A DNA stretch of 64,000 bases from Rhodococcus_G sp042879035 (GCF_042879035.1 NZ_JBIAOU010000001.1:372001-436000), one strand, 5' to 3'. Counted from the stretch's first letter, positions 27,520 through 35,394 are shown. A program made the numbers and translations. The notes: a model not told the origin generated them from the letters alone.

Positions 27520-28203
27520 TCACACGGCCAGTGTCAGGTGGGATGACGCCGACGCCGCCTGCGCGCGCAGCTTGCGCACCGCCTCGCCGGGGTCGGCGGC
27601 GCCGTAGACGGCGGAACCGGCGACGAAGCAGTCCACCCCCGCCTCCGCGGCGGCCTCGACCGTGTCGGCGTTGATGCCGCCGTCGATCTCGACGATCAGG
27701 GTCAGTTCACCGGAGTCGACGAGCTTTCGGACGGCGCGGGCCTTGCTCAGCACCTCCGGCATGAAGGACTGGCCACCGAAGCCGGGCTCGACGCTCATCA
27801 CGAGCAGCGTGTCGAACTCCTTCAGGATCTCCAGGTACGGCTCGATCGGGGTACCCGGCTTGATCGACAGACCGGCCTTGGCACCGGCGGCACGGATGTC
27901 GCGGGCGACGGCGATCGGGTCGTCGGTGGCTTCGGCGTGGAAGGTGACGTTGTGGGCGCCCGCCTCCGCGTACGGCGGCGCCCAGCGGCCCGGGTCCTCG
28001 ATCATCAGGTGACAGTCGAGCGGAATGTCGGTCGCCTTGAGCAGCGACTGCACCACCGGCAGTCCGAGCGTCAGGTTCGGCACGAAGTGGGCGTCCATCA
28101 CGTCGACGTGCAGCCAGTCGGAGCCGGCGACGGCGGCGGCCTCGTCGGCCAGTCGGGCGAAGTCCGCGGACAGGATGGACGGAGCGATCATCGGGTGAGC
28201 CAC
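27520..28203 (-). CDS. rpe: ribulose-phosphate 3-epimerase
   Basis: Ribulose-5-phosphate epimerase, 227 residues, TIM barrel. Seen: APSILSADFARL, the metal/catalytic DVMDAHFVPNLTLG, CHLMIEDP, SVEPGFGGQSF and the phosphate-binding end EIDGGINADT / VAGSAVYG. It links the pentose phosphate pathway to the riboflavin operon (ribulose-5-P is the RibB substrate). GTG 28203 lies 7 nt after TAAACT, so it is probably a leaderless operon head; ATG 28191 is the alternative. In M. tuberculosis the gene follows fmu (Rv1407); here an accessory block intervenes. Confidence 0.96.
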   Translation of the reverse strand: MAHPMIAPSILSADFARLADEAAAVAGSDWLHVDVMDAHFVPNLTLGLPVVQSLLKATDIPLDCHLMIEDPGRWAPPYAEAGAHNVTFHAEATDDPIAVARDIRAAGAKAGLSIKPGTPIEPYLEILKEFDTLLVMSVEPGFGGQSFMPEVLSKARAVRKLVDSGELTLIVEIDGGINADTVEAAAEAGVDCFVAGSAVYGAADPGEAVRKLRAQAASASSHLTLAV

Positions 28204-28210
28204 ACCGGCG

Positions 28211-28216
28211 AGTTTA
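28211..28216 (-). promoter_or_regulatory. -10 hexamer TAAACT of rpe (leaderless)
   Basis: TAAACT on the minus strand, 7 nt from GTG 28203. It overlaps the TAA stop of the upstream YjbR-like gene (28214-28216). Confidence 0.6.
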
Positions 28217-28570
28217 GTGGGTGGCCGAACCACTCTCGTCGGGGCTGACCCGCAGGCGTTTCGGTGCCTTCAGGCGCCACGCCTCGGTGAGGAGTTCGAC
28301 CAGTTGGTCGTGGTCGACGGTCTCGAGATCGACGAGGATCGCGCCGTATCCGTCGTAGTGCGGGGTGGTGTGGAAAGCGGGATCGCCGGACGCCAGCAGT
28401 GCCTCCTTCTCGTCGAGCCCGCACATCAGGACCAGCCCGCCCTCGGCTTCGGATCGCAGGCGGGCGAACCCCTTCCCCGCGACCTTCAGTGCCGGGGTGC
28501 GGTACCAGGTCGATTCCTCGACTTCGGGCAGCCGGCTCGCGGCGGCGACGACGTCGTCCCAGGTGTGCAT
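28214..28570 (-). CDS. MmcQ/YjbR family protein
   Basis: 118-residue protein of the MmcQ/YjbR DNA-binding-like family (CyaY-like fold). Seen: TWDDVVAAASRLPEVEEST at the N-terminus, KVAGKGFARL, and the C-terminal ELLTEAWRLKAPKRL typical of the family. Function unclear. ATG 28570 is 6 nt after CACACT (28577-28582), so it is likely leaderless. It diverges from the ChrB-like gene. Confidence 0.8.
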   Translation of the reverse strand: MHTWDDVVAAASRLPEVEESTWYRTPALKVAGKGFARLRSEAEGGLVLMCGLDEKEALLASGDPAFHTTPHYDGYGAILVDLETVDHDQLVELLTEAWRLKAPKRLRVSPDESGSATH

Positions 28571-28576
28571 GGATCC

Positions 28577-28582
28577 AGTGTG
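28577..28582 (-). promoter_or_regulatory. -10 hexamer CACACT of the YjbR-like gene (leaderless)
   Basis: Minus-strand CACACT with 6 nt to ATG 28570. The same CACACT arrangement precedes the SnoaL-like gene (14724) and the small deazaflavin-type gene (31964), which supports it despite the non-T first base. Confidence 0.4.
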
Positions 28583-28631
28583 CGCCGGACAGACCTCGAC
28601 GACCCGGAACAGCTCAGGTTGTAACGCTTGA

Positions 28632-28637
28632 TACATT
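28632..28637 (+). promoter_or_regulatory. -10 hexamer TACATT of the ChrB-like gene (leaderless)
   Basis: TACATT with 7 nt to GTG 28645. This and the divergent YjbR-like promoter share a 74-nt intergenic region. Confidence 0.55.
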
Positions 28638-28644
28638 TCCCGAT

Positions 28645-29277
28645 GTGACCGAAGATTCCCCCGCACGTTCGCGCTGGATCGTCCAGATAGTGAAGCTGGC
28701 CGCGCAGCCCTCGCGGCATCGCGTCGCCGTCTGGCGTGAGCTCCGCAAGATCGGGGCGCTGTCGCTCGGCCAGGGGGTGTGGGCGGTGCCCGACCTCCCG
28801 GTGTTCGCTCCCGGTCTCGCGCGGGCCAGGGAACTCGCCGAGCGCGCGGACGGCGAGACGGTCACGTTGCAGGCCGCCGGGGTCACCGCCGACGACAGCG
28901 CCCGGTTCGAGGCGATGTTCACCGCCGCCCGCGAGGACGACTGGTCCGAGTTCCTGTCCGACTGCGCCAAGTACGAGGCCGAGCTGGACAAGGAGATCCA
29001 CCTCGGCAAGTTCACCCTCGCCGAGCTCGAGGAGGAGGAACAGAGCCTCGAGCGGCTGCGTCGGTGGCATCGGGACGTCAAGGCCCGCGACGTGTTCGGC
29101 GCTCCGAGCGCGGCCGCGGCGGCAGAGCGTCTCCGGCACTGCACCGACCGGCTGCACGACTACACCGAACGGGTCTTCGAGGCACTGCACGGCACCGCCG
29201 AGGACACACTGCACGGCACCGCCGAGGACACACTGCACGGCACCGCCGAGGACGCGACCACCGAGGAGTCGGCATGA
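28645..29277 (+). CDS. ChrB N-terminal-domain protein
   Basis: 210-residue protein matching only the N-terminal domain of ChrB, known from chromate-resistance operons; a full ChrB also has a C-terminal domain, which is absent. Seen: the WIVQIVKLAAQPSRHRVAVW opening, LGQGVWAVPD, a long helical acidic region, and HCTDRLHDYTERVFEAL. The tail contains an 8-residue repeat (LHGTAEDT, three copies) from a 24-nt DNA repeat. Leaderless GTG 28645. Its TGA overlaps the following MFS gene (ATGA), so the two proteins are probably made together; a regulator-transporter pair is the likely reading. Confidence 0.75.
   Translation: MTEDSPARSRWIVQIVKLAAQPSRHRVAVWRELRKIGALSLGQGVWAVPDLPVFAPGLARARELAERADGETVTLQAAGVTADDSARFEAMFTAAREDDWSEFLSDCAKYEAELDKEIHLGKFTLAELEEEEQSLERLRRWHRDVKARDVFGAPSAAAAAERLRHCTDRLHDYTERVFEALHGTAEDTLHGTAEDTLHGTAEDATTEESA
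29183..29254 (+). repeat. 24-nt tandem repeat, 3 copies, in frame
   Basis: Copies 29183-29206, 29207-29230 and 29231-29254 (the last differs only at its final base). They encode three LHGTAED units at the C-terminus of the ChrB-like protein. Confidence 0.95.
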
Positions 29278-30485
29278 GCACCCCCGCGGCCGGCCGGTGG
29301 CAGTTGTGGCCGCTGTACGCGGCCGGTTTCACCACCGCGTTCGGTGCCCACTCCGTGGCGGCGACCCTCGGCGCGGAGGGAAGCGACCTGTTCGGACCGG
29401 AGGGAAGCGACCTGTTCGGCCCTGCGGGGAGCGAGCTGCACACGTCGTTGCTGTACCTCGGTCTGCTGCTCGCCCTGTACGACGGCGCCGAGGTCGTGCT
29501 CAAGCCGGTGTTCGGCACCCTCGCCGACAGGGTCGGCGCGCGTCCTGTGATGATCGGCGGCCTGGTCGCGTTCGCGGTCTGCTCGGCGCTGTTCGTGATC
29601 GCCGACGACGCCGGCTGGCTGTGGTTGACGCGTCTGGGGCAGGGCGCGGCGGCGTCGGCCTTCTCCCCCGCCGCGAGCGCACTCGTCGCGCGGTTGAATC
29701 CGAGCGTGTCCCACGGGCGGGCGTTCGGCAGTTACGGCTTCTACAAGAGCCTCGGATACACCCTCGGACCGCTGCTCGGTGGCGTCATCGTGTGGATCGG
29801 TGGCCTGCCCGCGCTGTTCGTGGTGCTCACGGCGCTCGCGGCCGCGGTCGCCGTGTGGGCCGCGGCGGCGGTCCCGTCCGTGCCGCCGCTGCCGAAGTCG
29901 CGGCAGACCGTCGTCGACCTGGCCCGCCGTCTCGCCGATCGTACGTTCCTCGGACCGACCGCGGCCCTCGCCGCCGCGACCGCGGCCCTCTCGGTCGGCG
30001 TCGGCTTCCTGCCGGTGTCCGGTGCCGCTGCGGGACTCGGCCCCGTGGCCACCGGCGCGGCGGTCTCCGTCCTCGCCCTCACCGCCGCCGTCGTGCAGCC
30101 CCGCATCGGCCGGGCCTTCGACGCCGGTCGCTTCTCGGCCACCGCCGGGATGACTGTCGGGCTGGTGATCACCGCCGTGGGTCTCGCGCTCGCGACGGTG
30201 CCGGGGCCGGCCGGTGTCCTGCTCGCCGCGGTCGGGATCGGCGTCGGCACCGGTGTCATCACCCCGCTCGGGTTCGCCGCCCTCGCGTCGTCGACACCGC
30301 CGGAGCGGATGGGGCAGACGATGGGCGCCGCCGAACTCGGCCGCGAGCTCGGCGACGCCGGTGGGCCGCTCCTGGTCGCGGGAGTCGCCGCGGCCGCGAC
30401 GCTCACCGCCGGCTACGCGGCCCTGGCCGTCGTGGTCGCCCTCCTGCCCGCGACCCCGCAGCTGCGCCGCACCCGGGTGCCGTGA
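29274..30485 (+). CDS. major facilitator superfamily transporter
   Basis: 403-residue MFS permease, about 12 hydrophobic segments. The loop between segments 2 and 3 carries the MFS motif A variant GTLADRVGARPV; GYTLGPLLGGVI fits motif C-like packing in segment 5. The outward loop after segment 1 contains an 8-residue repeat (EGSDLFGP twice, then AGSEL) from a 24-nt DNA duplication. Coupled to the ChrB-like gene by a 4-nt overlap. Substrate unknown; it is not a CHR-family chromate transporter. The last three codons and stop lie within a 26-bp inverted repeat shared with the convergent ligase gene. Confidence 0.85.
   Translation: MSTPAAGRWQLWPLYAAGFTTAFGAHSVAATLGAEGSDLFGPEGSDLFGPAGSELHTSLLYLGLLLALYDGAEVVLKPVFGTLADRVGARPVMIGGLVAFAVCSALFVIADDAGWLWLTRLGQGAAASAFSPAASALVARLNPSVSHGRAFGSYGFYKSLGYTLGPLLGGVIVWIGGLPALFVVLTALAAAVAVWAAAAVPSVPPLPKSRQTVVDLARRLADRTFLGPTAALAAATAALSVGVGFLPVSGAAAGLGPVATGAAVSVLALTAAVVQPRIGRAFDAGRFSATAGMTVGLVITAVGLALATVPGPAGVLLAAVGIGVGTGVITPLGFAALASSTPPERMGQTMGAAELGRELGDAGGPLLVAGVAAAATLTAGYAALAVVVALLPATPQLRRTRVP
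29376..29423 (+). repeat. 24-nt tandem duplication, in frame
   Basis: Two copies (29376-29399 and 29400-29423, differing only near the end of the second copy) followed by a partial third, encoding EGSDLFGP twice in an extracytoplasmic loop of the MFS transporter. Confidence 0.85.
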
Positions 30486-30530
30486 GTCCTTCCGGCCCCC
30501 GTGCGGGCCGGAAGGACTCACGGCACCCGG
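30473..30530. terminator. 26-bp inverted repeat, bidirectional terminator
   Basis: Perfect arms 30473-30498 and 30505-30530 with a 6-nt loop. Each arm carries the last three codons (Arg-Val-Pro) and stop of one of the two converging genes, so both proteins end RVP by sequence identity. It is the longest perfect stem in the window. Confidence 0.9.
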
Positions 30531-31567
30531 TAGGTCCAGGCGGGATTCGTGAACTTGGTCTCCACCAGCTCCCTCGCGGCGGCCAGCTCGGCGTGGGTGT
30601 AGGTGCTCGTCCGGGTGTCGTAGCGGACGCGGAAGTGCGCGAGGAACGCAGCGATGATGTCGGCGCGGGACATACCGGTCTGCGAGCGCATCGGGTCGAC
30701 TCGCTTGCCGGAGCTGGTGATGCCCTTGTCGGAGATCTTCTCGCGCCCGATGCGCAGGACCTCGGTCATCTTGTCGGCGTCGATGTCGTACGACATCGTC
30801 ACGTGGTGCAGCACCGCGCCGGCGGCGAACCGCTTCTGCGCCGCCCCGCCGATCTTGCCCTGCTCCGAGGCGATGTCGTTGAGCGGCACGTAGCGGGCCT
30901 TGATCCCGACGTCGGCGAGCGCGCCCATCACCCACTGGTCGAGGAACTCGTACGACCGCTCGAAGCTCAGGCCGTCGACGAGGGAGGTCGGCACGGACAG
31001 CGAGTACGTGATGCAGTTGCCCGGCTCCATGAACATCGCGCCGCCACCCGAGATGCGGCGCACGATGCCGATGCCGTGCCGGGCAGCGGCCTCCTCGTCG
31101 ACCTCGTTGCGGACCGACTGGAACGAGCCGATCACCACCAACGGCGAATCCCAGTCCCAGAACCGCAGCGTCGGGGGGCGTTCCCCGGCCGCGACCTCAC
31201 GGGTGATCACCTCGTCGAGCGCGACGTGCATCGCGGGGGCGAGGACCACCGGTTCGATCACGTCGAAGGTGTGGTCGAACCAGCTCGTGGCGTGCCCGAG
31301 TGCCCGCCGGATCGCGATACCCACCGATTCGGGGCTGAACCCGATCATCGACACCTCGTCGCCGAGGGAGTCGGAGATCGCCTGGCCGAGCGCAGTGGCG
31401 TCGGCGGTCGTGGGCATGCCGACGACCGCGGCGACGATGTCGTCCAGGGCGTCGTCCGGTTCCAGGAAGAAGTCCCCGGACAGCGCCACCCGCGTGAGCC
31501 GGTCGTCCAGGGCCTCGACGTCGACCGCGACCAACTTGCCCCCGGGAACCTTGTACTCGCCACGCAT
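30518..31567 (-). CDS. lipoate-protein ligase A family, N-terminal accessory domain
   Basis: 349-residue lipoate-protein ligase-type enzyme. The catalytic domain (from about residue 95) shows RRISGGGAMFMEPGN and NDIASEQGKIGGAAQKR, the lipoyl-AMP loop and lysine. The first 90 residues (GKLVAVDVEALDDRLTRVAL, GDFFLEPDDALDDI) resemble the accessory domain that lies at the C-terminus of classical LplA, so the domain order is permuted. Expected reaction is ATP-dependent attachment of lipoate or another small acid to carrier domains. ATG 31567 is 6 nt after TAATCT; an in-frame GTG at 31570 is too close to the hexamer. Confidence 0.83.
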   Translation of the reverse strand: MRGEYKVPGGKLVAVDVEALDDRLTRVALSGDFFLEPDDALDDIVAAVVGMPTTADATALGQAISDSLGDEVSMIGFSPESVGIAIRRALGHATSWFDHTFDVIEPVVLAPAMHVALDEVITREVAAGERPPTLRFWDWDSPLVVIGSFQSVRNEVDEEAAARHGIGIVRRISGGGAMFMEPGNCITYSLSVPTSLVDGLSFERSYEFLDQWVMGALADVGIKARYVPLNDIASEQGKIGGAAQKRFAAGAVLHHVTMSYDIDADKMTEVLRIGREKISDKGITSSGKRVDPMRSQTGMSRADIIAAFLAHFRVRYDTRTSTYTHAELAAARELVETKFTNPAWTYRVP

Positions 31568-31573
31568 CACTGC

Positions 31574-31579
31574 AGATTA
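31574..31579 (-). promoter_or_regulatory. -10 hexamer TAATCT of the ligase gene (leaderless)
   Basis: Minus-strand TAATCT, 6 nt from ATG 31567. Confidence 0.6.
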
Positions 31580-31608
31580 TCGGGTGCGGTGGCGGCCGGT
31601 TCCGGCCC

Positions 31609-31956
31609 TCAGCTCGCGGGGTCCAACTCGACGTCGACGGCAACCGCCCCGGACGCGTCCCGGCTGCTGACCGCGTGCCCGGTCCGCGTCCCGCCGGGCA
31701 GGTGGACGACGATCGGCCCGCCCGCACCGGTGAAGTTGCGCCACCACGACTTCTGGTCGGCCATCGCCACGCCGATACGCAGGTGGTCACCGCGCCGCGA
31801 GTAGGAGACGGGCAGCTCGACGTGTCGACCGGACCTACGGCCGGTGTAACCGATCACGACGAGTCCGCGGCCCAGCCACCGTCCGACGACGGGAAGACCG
31901 AGAGCGGGAACGACGAGGCGGTTGGCGGCGGCGGCCGTGCGCGCGAAGACACCCAT
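31609..31956 (-). CDS. small deazaflavin-dependent nitroreductase-like protein
   Basis: 115-residue protein resembling a shortened F420H2-quinone reductase/Ddn domain: VVIGYTGRRSGRHVELPVSY, then ADQKSWWRNFTGAGGPIVVHL, where the WWRN segment takes the place of the family PxWxxNL. Role unknown. ATG 31956 is 7 nt after CACACT (31964-31969). It diverges from the VOC gene and precedes the ligase on the same strand by about 40 nt. Confidence 0.7.
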   Translation of the reverse strand: MGVFARTAAAANRLVVPALGLPVVGRWLGRGLVVIGYTGRRSGRHVELPVSYSRRGDHLRIGVAMADQKSWWRNFTGAGGPIVVHLPGGTRTGHAVSSRDASGAVAVDVELDPAS

Positions 31957-31963
31957 GTCCGCG

Positions 31964-31969
31964 AGTGTG
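31964..31969 (-). promoter_or_regulatory. -10 hexamer CACACT (leaderless)
   Basis: Minus-strand CACACT with 7 nt to ATG 31956; third case of this variant in the window. Confidence 0.4.
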
Positions 31970-32049
31970 CACCGTCCGCGACGGTCCGGCCACTCCAGCT
32001 CACGGGTCACCACACACCCGGTACTCGCCGCGCGTCACCGCAGCGTGTC

Positions 32050-32055
32050 TAGCAT
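32050..32055 (+). promoter_or_regulatory. -10 hexamer TAGCAT of the VOC gene (leaderless)
   Basis: Plus-strand TAGCAT, 7 nt from ATG 32063. Confidence 0.55.
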
Positions 32056-32062
32056 CGAGGAC

Positions 32063-32416
32063 ATGCGAGTGATGCGTATCACCACCAACCTGCCGGTGGC
32101 CGACATCGACAGCGCGAAGTCGTTCTACACCGACTACCTCGGACTGAGCACCGAGGAGTTCAACCTCGGGTGGGTCGCCCGCTTCACCGACCCCGACACC
32201 GGAGCCCATGTCCAGCTCGTCACCGGCGACGCCACCGCGCCCGAGGACTCGGTGATGTCCCTGCACGTCGACGACCTCGACGCCGCGTACGAGGACGCGG
32301 TCCGCCGGGGCTACGAGATCGTGCACCCGCTGACCACCGAGGAGTGGGGTGTGCGGCGGTTCTTCGTCCGGGCCCCCGACGGCACCGTGATCAACGTCGT
32401 CGCGCACCACCACTGA
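32063..32416 (+). CDS. VOC (glyoxalase/bleomycin-resistance) family protein
   Basis: 117-residue vicinal-oxygen-chelate fold protein: two beta-alpha-beta-beta-beta halves, with ITTNLPVADIDSAKSFYTDY opening the first and SLHVDDLDAAYEDAVRRG the second, and a typical end VRAPDGTVINVV. Members bind metals or small toxic compounds; the ligand here is unknown. Leaderless ATG 32063. Converges on rsmB, whose stop is 9 nt away. Confidence 0.82.
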   Translation: MRVMRITTNLPVADIDSAKSFYTDYLGLSTEEFNLGWVARFTDPDTGAHVQLVTGDATAPEDSVMSLHVDDLDAAYEDAVRRGYEIVHPLTTEEWGVRRFFVRAPDGTVINVVAHHH

Positions 32417-32425
32417 GCTCGGGCG

Positions 32426-33874
32426 TCACTCCGGCTTGCGCAGCGCCGCCAGGAACATCGCGTCGGTGCCGTGCCGGTGGGGCCACAGCTGCACCCCGGG
32501 GCCGGCGCCGATGTTCGGGACGTCGGGCACGAATGCGCGGGTGTCGAGCGCTTCGACACCGTGCCGCCGGACGGCGTCGGCGACGACGGCCGCGGTCTCG
32601 GACAGGTGCGGCGAGCACGTCGAGTACAGGACGACGCCGCCGGGCCGGACCAGGGAGATCGCGGACGCGAGCAGCTCGCGCTGCAGGGTGACGAGTCCGG
32701 CCACGTCGGAGGGCTGACGCCGCCAGCGCGCCTCGGGGCGACGGCGCAGCGCGCCGAGTCCGGTGCAGGGGGCGTCGACGAGGATCCGGTCGTATCCGGG
32801 CGTCAGGCCGGGGTCGCGGCCGTCGGCGACGTGCACGTCGACGGGCAGCCCGCGGGTGGTCTTGCGGACCAGGTCGGCGCGGTGCGGGGCGGGTTCGACG
32901 GCGTCGACGCGGGCACCGTCGATGTCGGCGAGCGCCCCGAGGAGCGCGGCCTTGCCGCCGGGACCGGCGCACAGGTCGAGCCAGCGTCCGCTGTCGGTGC
33001 CGGTGACCGGTGCCAGGGTGAGTGCGCGCGCGACCAGCTGACTGCCCTCGTCCTGCACCGCCGCCAGGCCCTCGCGGACCAGTTCGAGGAGGCCGGGGTC
33101 GCCGCCGTCGAGGTGCACCGCGTACGGCGAGTACGGGCCGACCTCGCCACCGGTGATCAGTGCCAGTTCCTCGGCGGAGATCTCACCGGGCCGGGCGACC
33201 AGGTGCACGGCGGGACGGGCGTCGTCGGCGGCCAGCACCTGTTCGAGCTCGGCGGCGTCCGGTCCGAGCGCGTCGGCGAAGGCCTGCGCGATCCACACCG
33301 GGTGGGCGTACCGGAACGCCAGGTGCCCGATCGGGTCGCGACCCGCGTCGGGGGCGAGCCGGGCGACCCACTCGTCCTCGGACTTCTCCGCCACGCGTCG
33401 CAGTACCGCGTTGACGAAACCGGCTCTGCCGCCGCCGAATTCGGTACGCACGAGGTCCACGGAGGTGTCCACCGCGGCGTGTGAGCCGATCCGGGTGCGC
33501 AGCAGCTGGTAGGCACCGAGCCTCAGCACGTCGAGCAGCGGTCCGTCGATCTCCTCGACGGGGCGGCCCGCGCCGGCGGCGATGACCGCGTCCAGCAGAC
33601 CCTGCGCGCGGCACGCGCCGTAGGTGAGTTCGGTGGCCAGCGCGGCGTCGCGACCGTCGATGCCGCGCTCGCGCAGCAACGCGGGCAGCACCAGGTTCGC
33701 GTACGAGTCACGTTCACGGACCGCGCGCAGCACATCGCGGGCCGCGAGCCGGGGCTTGTCCACACCCGCGCCGTCGGGCCGCTTCGCCTGCCGGGGACGA
33801 GTGTTGGGCCGCTTGACGTTTCGGCCTGAGTTGTCGCCGCGGTTGCCGCGGGAGGGACGTCGGGACTCGGTCAT
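32426..33874 (-). CDS. rsmB: 16S rRNA m5C967 methyltransferase RsmB/Fmu
   Basis: RsmB-type rRNA cytosine-5 methyltransferase, 482 residues. A basic N-terminal tail is followed by a NusB-like RNA-binding domain (about residues 40-175) and a Rossmann methyltransferase domain with the SAM motif LDLCAGPGGKAALL, the DAPCTGLGALRR motif IV and the catalytic STCSPHLSET Cys. ATG 33874 overlaps the fmt stop by 4 nt, so def-fmt-rsmB form one operon. Confidence 0.95.
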   Translation of the reverse strand: MTESRRPSRGNRGDNSGRNVKRPNTRPRQAKRPDGAGVDKPRLAARDVLRAVRERDSYANLVLPALLRERGIDGRDAALATELTYGACRAQGLLDAVIAAGAGRPVEEIDGPLLDVLRLGAYQLLRTRIGSHAAVDTSVDLVRTEFGGGRAGFVNAVLRRVAEKSEDEWVARLAPDAGRDPIGHLAFRYAHPVWIAQAFADALGPDAAELEQVLAADDARPAVHLVARPGEISAEELALITGGEVGPYSPYAVHLDGGDPGLLELVREGLAAVQDEGSQLVARALTLAPVTGTDSGRWLDLCAGPGGKAALLGALADIDGARVDAVEPAPHRADLVRKTTRGLPVDVHVADGRDPGLTPGYDRILVDAPCTGLGALRRRPEARWRRQPSDVAGLVTLQRELLASAISLVRPGGVVLYSTCSPHLSETAAVVADAVRRHGVEALDTRAFVPDVPNIGAGPGVQLWPHRHGTDAMFLAALRKPE

Positions 33875-34803
33875 TGTGCACGCACCTCGGGGTCGAGGCG
33901 CGCGCCGCGCGCCCAGTCTGCAGCTGCCATGAGCTTCTTTCCTTGCGGCTGAACCTGACTCAGCCGTACCGGCGTGGTGGCCGTGCCGACGTAGCAGCCG
34001 TCCTTGCGCACCAGGAACTGTCCCGGTTCGAGCGGCGCGTCCAGTGCGTCGGCCGGCTCCACCGGGGCGACCTTCAGCCGCAGGTCACCGACCTGGGTCC
34101 ACGCGCCGGGCGCCGGGGTGACGGAACGGATCCGGCGGTCGACGACTGCGGCGGGCAACGTCCAGTCCACCCTGGCCGACTCGACCGTCACCTTCGGCGC
34201 GTGCGAGACGCCGTCGACGGACTGCGGAACCGCGTGCAGCGCACCGTTCTCGATGCCGTCGAGGACGGATTCGAGGAGCACGGCGCCGCTGTCGGCGAGC
34301 CGGCCGAGCAGCTCACCGGCGGTGTCGGTGTCGCGGATCCGCTCGGTCGCGACGCCGAACACCGGACCGGTGTCGAGGCCCTCCTCGAGCTGGAACACGC
34401 TGGCACCGGTCATGTCGTCGCCCGCGGCGATCGAGGCCTGCACGGGCGCCGCGCCGCGCCACGCGGGCAGCAGCGAGAAGTGCAGGTTGACCCAGCCGTA
34501 CTTCGGCACGTCCAGGACGGGCCGCGGCAGCAGCGCGCCGTAGGCGACCACCGGCGCGCAGTCCGGGGCCAGCTCGGTCAGCCGCGACAGGAAGTCGGAG
34601 TCGGACGCCCGTGTCGGGGTGAGCACCTCGATGCCGTGCTCGTCCGCGAGCATTCCCACGGGTGAGCGGGTTACCTTGCGGCCGCGGCCGGCGACGGCGT
34701 CGGGCCGGGTCACCACGGCGACGACCTCGTGCCGGCTCGACGCCAGCAGGCGCGCCAGGGACGGCACGGCGGGATCGGGTGTGCCCGCGAAGACGATCCG
34801 CAT
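33871..34803 (-). CDS. fmt: methionyl-tRNA formyltransferase
   Basis: Fmt, 310 residues, formylates initiator Met-tRNA. MRIVFAGTPDPAVPSL is the classical start; the active-site block is NLHFSLLPAWRGAAPVQ, followed by FQLEEGLDTGPV, and a C-terminal OB-fold domain. ATG 34803 comes 1 nt after the def stop; the enzyme supplies the formyl group that Def later removes. Confidence 0.96.
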   Translation of the reverse strand: MRIVFAGTPDPAVPSLARLLASSRHEVVAVVTRPDAVAGRGRKVTRSPVGMLADEHGIEVLTPTRASDSDFLSRLTELAPDCAPVVAYGALLPRPVLDVPKYGWVNLHFSLLPAWRGAAPVQASIAAGDDMTGASVFQLEEGLDTGPVFGVATERIRDTDTAGELLGRLADSGAVLLESVLDGIENGALHAVPQSVDGVSHAPKVTVESARVDWTLPAAVVDRRIRSVTPAPGAWTQVGDLRLKVAPVEPADALDAPLEPGQFLVRKDGCYVGTATTPVRLSQVQPQGKKLMAAADWARGARLDPEVRAQ

Positions 34804-34804
34804 G

Positions 34805-35317
34805 TCAGCGCACCCCCGCGTCGGCACCGAACCAGTCGGATTCGCGGATGGTGCGCATCGCGGCCTTCCGATCCGCCGGCTCCATCCGTGACAGGAACAG
34901 CACGCCGTCGAGGTGGTCGGTCTCGTGCTGGACGCACCGCGCCATGATTCCGCTGCAGTCGAACGACACCGGCTCGCCGTGCTGGTCGACGCCCCGCACC
35001 CGCACGTCCGTCGCCCGTCGGACGTCGGCGCGTACACCGGGGATGGACAGGCAGCCCTCGGGGTCGACCTGCTCCTCGGCGCCGAGCACCTCGTACGTCG
35101 GGTTCACCAGGTGGCCGAACATGCCGCCGCAGTCGTACGCGAAGACCCGGAGCGAGACGCCGATCTGCGGTGCCGCGATCCCGGCGCCGCCGCGGTCGCG
35201 CATGGTGTCGACGAGGTCGGTCACCAACTGCGCCAGCTCGCGGTCGAAGTCGACCACCTCGTCCGCTCGGGTCCTCAGAACGGGATCGCCGAAGAGGCGA
35301 ACGGGCTGGATACTCAC
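34805..35317 (-). CDS. def: peptide deformylase
   Basis: Peptide deformylase, 170 residues, metal hydrolase removing N-formyl groups. Motif I GAGIAAPQIG, motif II EGCLSIPG (metal Cys) and motif III QHETDHLDG (two metal His and catalytic Glu) are intact. Start GTG 35317 with GGGAG about 7 nt upstream; a TAGAAT -10 at 35357-35362 heads the def-fmt-rsmB operon. Confidence 0.96.
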   Translation of the reverse strand: MSIQPVRLFGDPVLRTRADEVVDFDRELAQLVTDLVDTMRDRGGAGIAAPQIGVSLRVFAYDCGGMFGHLVNPTYEVLGAEEQVDPEGCLSIPGVRADVRRATDVRVRGVDQHGEPVSFDCSGIMARCVQHETDHLDGVLFLSRMEPADRKAAMRTIRESDWFGADAGVR

Positions 35318-35356
35318 AGGGCTGCTCCCGGGAAGGTCGACGAGACGGTCGAGAAC

Positions 35357-35362
35357 ATTCTA
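35357..35362 (-). promoter_or_regulatory. -10 hexamer TAGAAT of def
   Basis: Minus-strand TAGAAT about 40 nt before GTG 35317, giving a leader with a ribosome binding site. Confidence 0.5.
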
Positions 35363-35394
35363 GGGATGTCCCGGCCCGCGTCCCGCAGGCCCGA

